A stretch of DNA of 5,006 nucleotides from Candidatus Omnitrophota bacterium (lineage in GTDB: Bacteria > Hinthialibacterota > Hinthialibacteria > Hinthialibacterales > JAKPRU01): the NCBI GenBank assembly GCA_029557025.1, contig JAKPRU010000159.1, forward strand, positions 1 through 5,006, written 5' to 3'. Below, piece after piece: positions 1 through 4,950 of this stretch. The notes beneath the pieces are model-generated. The model saw nothing but the letters and a program-made list of their open reading frames with translations. It was not told where the DNA came from and searched no databases. The position numbers and the translations under genes were made by a program. Every line of letters begins with the position of its first letter. The first letter of the stretch is position 1.

Positions 1-408
1 GTTCCGGTGTCTCCCCCTGTTTATTCTCCCCCGGATGTTCTGCAAAGCAATACCAGGCAGTCGTCCGGTTTGCATAAAAACAGCACGGGATTGATTTTTT
101 ACTCCGATGGTCGCCTGATGGCGGATCTCTATTTGAATGAGCAGAACCTTCCGGGAGGTTTGCGAGTTGTGCTTCAACCGATGACAAAGGTATTCCGGGG
201 GCGGTGGTCGGTTTTGCTGAACGGCGAGTCGGTTGACAATTTTGAGATCACACCCGATCTCCGGATGGAATGGAAACACGAAATCCCGTTTCAACCGGGG
301 CGGAACCTGATGGAGATTGCCTTTCAGAACACGGGACCACGGGGGGATTCCGGCGCTCCGATTGTTCGAATTCAATCCATGATCCTGGAATCCGGCGGGG
401 CTGTTTGA
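1..408 (+). CDS. 3' end of a gene encoding a beta-rich C-terminal domain, function unknown (5' truncated)
   Basis: The reading frame is open from the first base of the window to the TGA at 406-408, so this is the last 135 or so residues of a longer protein. A GTG at base 7 could act as a start, but no ribosome binding site is visible in front of it and the frame stays open upstream. The start is a Pro/Ser-rich linker (residues 1-15). The rest alternates short hydrophobic strands with turns, including an RWSVLLNG segment, a later EWKHEIPF segment and a PGRNLMEIAF segment. That pattern suggests a beta-sandwich or jelly-roll domain with a terminal strand (VRIQSMILE). No membrane segment or catalytic motif is visible. 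The stop overlaps the flippase start by one base, so the two are probably co-translated, and a role in glycan assembly or modification is a reasonable inference. I do not recognise the family; it could be the C-terminal domain of a large membrane or extracytoplasmic protein. Confidence 0.6.
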   Translation, partial: VPVSPPVYSPPDVLQSNTRQSSGLHKNSTGLIFYSDGRLMADLYLNEQNLPGGLRVVLQPMTKVFRGRWSVLLNGESVDNFEITPDLRMEWKHEIPFQPGRNLMEIAFQNTGPRGDSGAPIVRIQSMILESGGAV

Positions 409-1835
409 TGAGACGGATCGTTCGCAACACGATATTCATGTCTCTTTTCGGAATCATCGCTCGTGGCGCGGGTCTGATCCGCTATGTGTTTCTGGTAACG
501 TTTCTCTCGAATGAGGCGTTCGGCATTCTGAAGTTGGCGACGGATATTGGGGGGGTGGCACGCGCGTTTATGGACGGCGGGGTGGACCAGCTGGTTTCGC
601 GGGACGGCGCTCGTGATCCGAACCGGTTGCCGCGTTTTTTTTGGACGGCCTGTTTCCTCAAGATTCTGTTGGCGATCCTGTTTTTCGCGACAGCGCCGTT
701 TTTATTGCTTCGATTCATGTCGCCCTCCTCGGTCAGGGTAGCCATGATTTATTCGGGATTCACGGTCGCGTTGTGTCTTACAGGAGTGGCGCGTTCGGTG
801 TTTACGGCATTGGAGAGGATGGAGTACATCTTCTACACGAACATGCCCAGTCGGATTATCGGGTTGGCCGTGACCTTTGTCTGTCTTCTGGTGGGAGCGC
901 CACTGGGAATTGTCGCATCGGGGATGGGACTGGAGAATGTACTCTGGCTGATCCTCCTCATGGTCTACATGGTTCGTTTCGTTCCCCTGGCCCGTCCTCG
1001 ATTCAACTTGCGCGAGGCCGGATGGATGTTGTCGGAATCCTGGCCGATGGCGTTGTATGGATTCTTCACGACGCTGTATCTTCGGTTGGATACCCTGATG
1101 CTGAAGTGGCTTTTGCCCCAGGGAACGGCACTGGAGGACATCGGTATTTACGGAAAGGCCCAGTATCCGGTGGAGGGTCTCAGTCTTCTTCTGACAGGAT
1201 ATATCATCGCGGTTTTCCCGGTGTTTTCCCGTCTTCAGGTGCAGGACCGCCAAGCGTTCGCTTCTCTGTTTCGGCGGTCCACGGTGTTGTTGATGGGGAT
1301 CACGATTCCGGTGTCGATCATGATGGGGGGATGGGCGGACGGATGGTTGTCGCTGTTTCCGAACAAGGCGGAAGGATCGGTCCCCATTCTTGGGATTTTA
1401 GGGATGACCCTCAATTTTTCTTTGCTGAATGTCTTCATTATTACCGTATTTACAGCCTGCGACCGTCAGCGGTGGCTTGTGCTTTTCACCTGTCTCACGG
1501 TGGCGGTTTCTTTTATCAGCAATTACATTATGATCCCCATCCTCGGGAACTTGGGCGCGGCGTTTGCCTCCCTTGGTTCGCAGATTTTTCTTTTTGCGGT
1601 CATGCTGACCATCCTGTGGTCGGAGGTCGGCATTACTCCCCCGCTGGGTCGGTGGCTGGGGTTGTTGGTTTCCGGGGACCTTGCGGGGCTGTTTTGCAAT
1701 TGGCTACTGCCGCCCGGATGGGTTTTGCTGCTTCCTTTTCCCTACCTGGGATCTTTTTTCCTGATTGCGTTTCTATTGCGGGTTATCCGTCGGGAAGATA
1801 TCGAGTGGCTCCGACGGACCATCCACAAAGCATGA
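408..1835 (+). CDS. Polysaccharide (oligosaccharide-lipid) flippase, Wzx/RfbX-like, MOP superfamily PST family
   Basis: This 475-residue integral membrane protein probably flips undecaprenyl-linked oligosaccharide units across the inner membrane for O-antigen, capsule or exopolysaccharide assembly. About 12-14 hydrophobic helices span the whole length, and the N-terminus is basic (MRRIVRNT). Family-typical features include an early GxxxRYVFLVTFLS stretch with FGILKLATD (residues 23-46), an RxD motif in a central helix (R226, D228), the IGIYGKAQ turn (245-252), and the NYIMIP..G..GAA motif (N372, P377, G380, G383-A385) seen in many PST members. The length is normal for the family. The frame is open further upstream (ATG at 270), but ATG 408 is chosen because it overlaps the previous stop as TGATG and gives a proper membrane-protein N-terminus. 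The gene contains a G7 run (549-555) and a T8 run (635-642). The substrate cannot be told from the sequence. A related lipid or drug exporter of the MOP superfamily is the main alternative. Confidence 0.9.
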   Translation: MRRIVRNTIFMSLFGIIARGAGLIRYVFLVTFLSNEAFGILKLATDIGGVARAFMDGGVDQLVSRDGARDPNRLPRFFWTACFLKILLAILFFATAPFLLLRFMSPSSVRVAMIYSGFTVALCLTGVARSVFTALERMEYIFYTNMPSRIIGLAVTFVCLLVGAPLGIVASGMGLENVLWLILLMVYMVRFVPLARPRFNLREAGWMLSESWPMALYGFFTTLYLRLDTLMLKWLLPQGTALEDIGIYGKAQYPVEGLSLLLTGYIIAVFPVFSRLQVQDRQAFASLFRRSTVLLMGITIPVSIMMGGWADGWLSLFPNKAEGSVPILGILGMTLNFSLLNVFIITVFTACDRQRWLVLFTCLTVAVSFISNYIMIPILGNLGAAFASLGSQIFLFAVMLTILWSEVGITPPLGRWLGLLVSGDLAGLFCNWLLPPGWVLLLPFPYLGSFFLIAFLLRVIRREDIEWLRRTIHKA

Positions 1836-1924
1836 TATTCCCCTTCTGCGTTTGTTGGACTCGGAACAGCAACCTGGATCATCTTCCTGACATTGAGTAG
1901 ATTGAAATGTGTGTAGAGGGTGAA

Positions 1925-2944
1925 ATGTCGAGCGACAGACTGGCTTCCGAAAATCCTGATCTGGACCTGAAACGTCTCCGTGAGGAGTTCGACAAGATCA
2001 TTCTGCCCAGCAAAGCCAAAGAGCTGGGTGTGAATGATGATGAACTTGTTGTGACGGTCCGTGGCGGAAAACGAGTTTTTACAACTCGGCAGAAAGTAAA
2101 CCTGGATCTTCAGCGCAGCCGGACATTCGCCGTTGCTCCGAAGAAACAGGAAGCGATGAAACGGGCCATCCGGGACGGCGAGAACAGCGTGATTGGGGAT
2201 ATCGAATCGCGCCTGGAAGATTGTTTCCGGCTGGTCGAAGCGCTCAAGCAATCCGAGCAGATGAACTCCCTGGAAGAACGCGATACAAAAGTCCTTTTGA
2301 AATCCGCCGCAGACAATGCTCTTCGATTCGGCACGGAGCTGCAACGGATCGAGGAGGAGATCGAAAAAAAGAAGGAAGCGGATCCCCTTCTCAGCCGGCT
2401 GGACCAGCTGGCCCGCACCCTTCAGGCATCCAGGGAACGCGGCGATGAGGAGACCGCGGCCAAACTGCTGGAAGAGAATCGAGAGGCCCTGGCGCAATAT
2501 GAGTCGCGCCGTCGCGCATTGGAGCCCGATATCCAAAGCGCCCTTCATGCACGGCTTGGTATATTGCGGGAACAACGTCGCGTGATGAAAGCCCAACTCC
2601 AGCTCTATGTCGAGTGGTCTCAGGTTTTATGCAAACAAGCCAAGGAGGTGGTTGGCGACTATGCGCCCCGCGAACAGAGAATGAAAATTATGACCTGTGC
2701 GCAGACTCTGGGCACAGAATGCAGAAAGGCTGGGGAACTTTGTATCAGTAAGGCGCCGGCGGAGTTGTCCTCGGATAAGAGCATCCGGGACCGGAATGAT
2801 GTTATGGAGCAAGAAACCCGCCATTTCGATGCGGCGGTCCGAAACATGGCGGAAAATACGCGGCACTTGGAAGAACTGTTAAGTCAGACTGTATCGGAAA
2901 CCAAGAGCGCCCACCGAATGGTCATTCGAGAACAGGACCAGTAA
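1925..2944 (+). CDS. Cytoplasmic coiled-coil protein of unknown family
   Basis: The protein is 339 residues from ATG 1925. I prefer this start over the in-frame ATG 1907 because GAGGG (1916-1920) lies 4 bases ahead of it, while the upstream ATG has only a weak site. There is no signal peptide and no membrane segment. Residues 1-70 look mixed alpha/beta (a short VVTVRGGKRVF strand pair at 42-52). Residues 73-245 are almost continuous charged helix rich in Glu, Arg, Lys, Leu and Gln (for example a Glu/Lys run around 140-152), as expected for an antiparallel coiled coil. A further helix covers about 288-325. Five Cys (100, 236, 258, 266, 273) are scattered without a metal motif. I recognise no family; the architecture would suit a scaffold or a partner-binding protein, but no function can be assigned. 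It lies 89 bases after the flippase gene, so co-transcription is possible but not shown. An A AAA AAG heptamer lies in frame at 2365-2371. Confidence 0.8.
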   Translation: MSSDRLASENPDLDLKRLREEFDKIILPSKAKELGVNDDELVVTVRGGKRVFTTRQKVNLDLQRSRTFAVAPKKQEAMKRAIRDGENSVIGDIESRLEDCFRLVEALKQSEQMNSLEERDTKVLLKSAADNALRFGTELQRIEEEIEKKKEADPLLSRLDQLARTLQASRERGDEETAAKLLEENREALAQYESRRRALEPDIQSALHARLGILREQRRVMKAQLQLYVEWSQVLCKQAKEVVGDYAPREQRMKIMTCAQTLGTECRKAGELCISKAPAELSSDKSIRDRNDVMEQETRHFDAAVRNMAENTRHLEELLSQTVSETKSAHRMVIREQDQ

Positions 2945-2988
2945 AATCCCGCCGGGTACAAGTTCACATCCCCGAATCCATTAACACC

Positions 2989-3017
2989 TTGTGAATCGGA
3001 AACGCAAGGGGCAGAAT
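2989..3017 (+). promoter_or_regulatory. Weak sigma70-like promoter candidate before the enolase-superfamily gene
   Basis: TTGTGA (2989-2994), a 17-base spacer and CAGAAT (3012-3017) each match 4 of 6 consensus positions and lie 27 bases before the start codon. TGTGAA at 2990-2995 is also the right arm of an inverted repeat with TTCACA at 2963-2968, which could be an operator. The match is modest and the sigma factor of this organism is unknown. Confidence 0.22.
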
Positions 3018-3043
3018 AGGTCAATCCCAATTCCGGAGAAGCA

Positions 3044-4150
3044 ATGATGGCGCAAATCAAACAAATCGAGATTATCCCCGTCCAATATCCCACGGTCGGA
3101 TTTTTTAAATTCTTGAAAGACGGACGACCTGCGGTAATTGTCAAAATCACGGCTGACGATGGAACCGTGGGCTGGGGGCAGAGCGTCCCCATTCCAACCT
3201 GGAGCTATGAAACGCTGGAATCCTGTGTGACCGCGCTGAAGCAATACATCGTTCCAGCCATAATCGGCCTGGACCCGTTCGATCTCGACAGCGCTCATCG
3301 TGCGATGGACACGGCCATTTCTCCCTCGTTCTCCACGGGGATGCCGATTGCCAAGGCGGGAGTGGACATTGCGTTGCACGATCTGGCGGGAAAACTCCTT
3401 GGAGTGAATCCGGCTCAGCGTTGGGGCAGGCGGAGCGGCGGGGAGGTCCGGCTCAGCTGGACGCTGAATCCTCGAACACTCGATGAAATCGAGCCTCTCA
3501 TTAACGAAGCACGGCAGAGGGGATATCGGGATTTCAATGTCAAAGTTTCACCCGATCCCATGTTCGATCTCGAATTGTGCAGACAGGTGAAGGAGCGTGC
3601 GCCGGACGGTTTTCTCTGGGCGGATGCGAACGGCGGATACGACCCGGCCACGGCGCTGTGGATAGCTCCGAAACTGGCCGACATCGGTGTATCGGTGCTG
3701 GAACAGCCCGTAAAAGCGAACCGCCTGGCTGCATACCGGGATTTGAAACGGCAAGGCGCTCTTCCGATTATCCTGGATGAGGGAGTGGTTTCCCCATCGG
3801 ATTTGATCGAGTTTCTGCGTCTTGATATCCTGGACGGTGTTGTGATGAAACCGGCGCGATGCGGGGGATTGCTTTCGGCTCGACGGCAGGTAGAGATTCT
3901 TCTGGATGCCGGGCTGATGTTTCTCGGCAGCGGTCTGACAGACCCCGACATTTCTCTTGCGGCGAGTGTGGCCCTGTATGCTGCCTATGAATTGAAATTC
4001 CCGGCGGCGCTGAACGGGCCGCAGTTTCTGGGGCATTCGGTTCTGGCATCACCCGGCCTGCAGCCGATAGACGGAAAACTCTCCGCACCGACCGGCCCCG
4101 GCCTCGGGATTGAAGTGGATGAAAGCCGAATCGACGCCATTCGGATCTGA
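3044..4150 (+). CDS. Mandelate racemase/muconate lactonizing enzyme family protein (enolase superfamily, MLE-type)
   Basis: This 368-residue cytoplasmic enzyme should, by family, abstract a proton alpha to a carboxylate using Mg2+ and then racemise, epimerise, eliminate or cycloisomerise the substrate. The N-terminal capping domain covers about 1-125 (GTVGWGQSVP near 40-49; AGVDIALHDLAGKLLG at 105-120). A (beta/alpha)7-beta barrel follows. The metal ligands are visible as D194 (in WADANGG), E220 (in SVLEQP) and D245 (in ILDEG). The two acid/base lysines of the MLE-type subgroup are K167 (FNVKVSPD) and K269 (VVMKPARCGG). GSGLTD (295-300) and a conserved GPGLGIEVDE tail (351-360) complete the fold, and the length is typical. 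The first Lys of the usual KxK is Asn165. The DxD expected near strand 8 in Ala-Glu-type dipeptide epimerases is absent (FPAALNGP at 319-326 instead). GGAGAA (3035-3040) is the ribosome binding site; ATG 3044 and ATG 3047 are both usable. No pathway partner is adjacent, so the substrate is unknown. Confidence 0.93.
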   Translation: MMAQIKQIEIIPVQYPTVGFFKFLKDGRPAVIVKITADDGTVGWGQSVPIPTWSYETLESCVTALKQYIVPAIIGLDPFDLDSAHRAMDTAISPSFSTGMPIAKAGVDIALHDLAGKLLGVNPAQRWGRRSGGEVRLSWTLNPRTLDEIEPLINEARQRGYRDFNVKVSPDPMFDLELCRQVKERAPDGFLWADANGGYDPATALWIAPKLADIGVSVLEQPVKANRLAAYRDLKRQGALPIILDEGVVSPSDLIEFLRLDILDGVVMKPARCGGLLSARRQVEILLDAGLMFLGSGLTDPDISLAASVALYAAYELKFPAALNGPQFLGHSVLASPGLQPIDGKLSAPTGPGLGIEVDESRIDAIRI

Positions 4151-4169
4151 GCCGGATGGCGGTATGTTC

Positions 4170-4198
4170 TTGCGGGCGCACACCGGGTAGAGTACATT
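4170..4198 (+). promoter_or_regulatory. Weak sigma70-like promoter candidate for the Cys-rich lipoprotein gene
   Basis: TTGCGG (4170-4175), a 17-base spacer and TACATT (4193-4198) match the consensus at 3 and 4 of 6 positions. A transcript starting near 4205 would carry both palindromes at 4209-4250 in a roughly 105-base 5' leader. The evidence is sequence resemblance only. Confidence 0.2.
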
Positions 4199-4208
4199 TC
4201 TGTTTGTT

Positions 4209-4250
4209 GACAGGCACGGAAGCCTGTCCCATCGGAGTCGCGCTCGCGAC
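4209..4250. repeat. Two adjacent palindromes, possible REP-like intergenic element
   Basis: The first palindrome is GACAGGC (4209-4215), a 6-base loop, then GCCTGTC (4222-4228): a perfect 7-bp stem. The second is GTCGCG (4237-4242), CT, then CGCGAC (4245-4250): a perfect 6-bp inverted repeat with a very tight loop. They are 8 bases apart in the gap between the enolase-superfamily gene and the lipoprotein gene. Neither is followed by a T tract, so an ordinary intrinsic terminator is unlikely, although the first hairpin might still protect the 3' end of the upstream mRNA. The arrangement resembles short dispersed palindromic elements of bacterial intergenic DNA. Only one copy is in this window, so the repeat status is an inference. 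Confidence 0.45.
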
Positions 4251-4296
4251 AAAGTGTTCCCGCACCGCGCGGATAAAAAATCGGCAGAAACAAATC

Positions 4297-4301
4297 GGAG
4301 G
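4297..4301 (+). promoter_or_regulatory. Ribosome binding site that fixes the lipoprotein start
   Basis: GGAGG lies 10 bases ahead of ATG 4312. It decides against the upstream in-frame ATG 4156, which would place a hydrophilic 52-residue extension translated through the palindromes in front of the signal peptide. Confidence 0.6.
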
Positions 4302-4311
4302 ATTGCAAAAG

Positions 4312-4857
4312 ATGTACAGAAAATGGATGACAAATCTGGTTATGGTATGGGTGGCCTGCGGGTTGCTCGGACTCGGAATGGGGTGCGCATCGGCATCAAA
4401 GACGAAATGCTGTGCGGCGATGGAAAAAACGTGCCCGATGGAAAAGACATGCCCGATGCAGACGGTGGTTCGGCATGTGGTCTGCTTCAAGTATAAAAGT
4501 ACCGCCACCCCGGAGGACATCGAGAAAATCAACCAGGCATTCGCAAATCTCAAGAATGAAATGCCGTTTATTATCGGGATCGAAATGGGACCGAATATCA
4601 GCCCGGAAGGGTTAAGCAGGGGATTCACGCATTGCTATGTAGTGACATTCAAGGATCGACAAGGGCGTGATGAGTACCTGCCGCACCCGGCACACAAAGC
4701 CCTTGTAGAGAAGTTGGGTCCGATACTGGAAGAGGCTTTTGTAGTGGATTACGAATCCGTTCCGGTGTGCTGCTGCAATTGTCAATGTGGTAAACAGTGT
4801 GCCGAATGCATGAAGTGCGCCAAGTGCGCCAAGTGCGCCACGTGCCCGAAGAAGTAG
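4312..4857 (+). CDS. Secreted Dabb-domain protein with cysteine-rich N- and C-terminal extensions, probable lipoprotein
   Basis: The protein has 181 residues. Residues 1-24 form a signal peptide (basic start MYRK, hydrophobic 8-24) ending in LGMGC, so Cys25 is a likely lipidation site. The lipobox is imperfect because Leu sits at -4 instead of -3. Residues 33-49 hold Cys33-Cys34 and two copies of MEKTCP. Residues 51-148 are a stress-responsive alpha/beta barrel (Dabb, PF07876-type) domain: VVRHVVCFKYK, a helix, then EMGPNISPEG, the HCYVVTF strand, the YLPHPAHK motif (122-129) and a final FVVDYE strand. Residues 153-181 contain 11 Cys, including six at exact three-residue spacing (163, 166, 169, 172, 175, 178). 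Dabb domains are usually small, dimeric and cytoplasmic; an exported form with metallothionein-like ends suggests envelope metal binding or thiol chemistry, which is inference. The nearest family alternative is an ordinary Dabb protein whose Cys tails are incidental. Confidence 0.88.
   Translation: MYRKWMTNLVMVWVACGLLGLGMGCASASKTKCCAAMEKTCPMEKTCPMQTVVRHVVCFKYKSTATPEDIEKINQAFANLKNEMPFIIGIEMGPNISPEGLSRGFTHCYVVTFKDRQGRDEYLPHPAHKALVEKLGPILEEAFVVDYESVPVCCCNCQCGKQCAECMKCAKCAKCATCPKK
4420..4455 (+). repeat. Two tandem 18-base copies encoding MEKTCP
   Basis: Copies at 4420-4437 and 4438-4455 encode the same six residues and differ only at two third-codon positions. They lie just after the predicted mature N-terminus of the lipoprotein and double a Cys-Pro-Met motif. 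Confidence 0.75.
4813..4848 (+). repeat. 9-base tandem repeat encoding Lys-Cys-Ala (CxxC ladder)
   Basis: AAGTGCGCC occurs three times without mismatch (4813-4839), followed by a degenerate fourth unit ACGTGCCCG (4840-4848). Each unit adds one Cys at three-residue spacing to the lipoprotein tail. Identical DNA copies point to recent slippage or duplication. Confidence 0.85.
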
Positions 4858-4862
4858 AGATC

Positions 4863-4885
4863 GGGAACGGGAGTGTTGGGACGGG
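4863..4885 (+). other. G-quadruplex-type motif in the intergenic gap
   Basis: Four GGG runs (4863-4865, 4869-4871, 4878-4880, 4883-4885) are separated by loops of 3, 6 and 2 bases, fitting the G3N1-7 pattern on the + strand. The motif starts 6 bases after the lipoprotein stop and ends 65 bases before the HicB-like start. Folding is not shown; G-rich purine sequence is the null explanation. Confidence 0.4.
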
Positions 4886-4938
4886 ACATTGGAGTGGTAT
4901 GTCAAAGGATCAGCGAGGGCGAGGGGTATCACGCGGTC

Positions 4939-4943
4939 AGGAG
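4939..4943 (+). promoter_or_regulatory. Ribosome binding site of the HicB-like gene
   Basis: AGGAG lies 7 bases ahead of ATG 4951, an ideal spacing. It supports this start over the ATG at 4899, which is in another frame. Confidence 0.6.
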
Positions 4944-4950
4944 AAAAGCG

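Noticed and set aside
270..407. An upstream start for the flippase at ATG 270
   Set aside because: It would add 46 hydrophilic residues overlapping the preceding gene. The TGATG junction at 406-410 is the typical coupled start.
1855..1882. TTGGAC, 16 bases, GATCAT as a promoter for the coiled-coil gene
   Set aside because: The -10 match is poor and the gap is only 89 bases. Read-through from the flippase is equally likely, so it is not listed as a feature.
641..1900. A 419-codon open frame on the + strand overlapping the flippase gene
   Set aside because: It lies almost entirely inside the flippase gene in another frame, has no ribosome binding site, and encodes a Gly/Ser/His/Arg/Pro-rich sequence with no domain. 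It is best explained by codon bias of the real gene.
1742..2596. A 284-codon open frame on the - strand opposite the coiled-coil gene
   Set aside because: The coiled-coil frame has a ribosome binding site and coherent helical composition. The antisense frame crosses the intergenic gap and two genes and shows no recognisable domain.
2945..2960. CCCGCCGGG just after the coiled-coil stop as a terminator
   Set aside because: The stem would be only 3 bp and there is no T tract.
4207..4212. A perfect TTGACA that could be a -35 element
   Set aside because: No -10-like hexamer occurs 16-18 bases downstream (CATCGG region), and it overlaps the left arm of the first palindrome.
4156..4311. A 52-residue N-terminal extension of the Dabb lipoprotein from ATG 4156
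   Set aside because: It would bury the signal peptide, is translated through the two palindromes and has no good ribosome binding site; GGAGG before ATG 4312 is the better start.
3768..4628. A 286-codon open frame on the - strand across the enolase-superfamily and lipoprotein genes
   Set aside because: It runs antisense to two genes with clear family motifs and shows no domain of its own.
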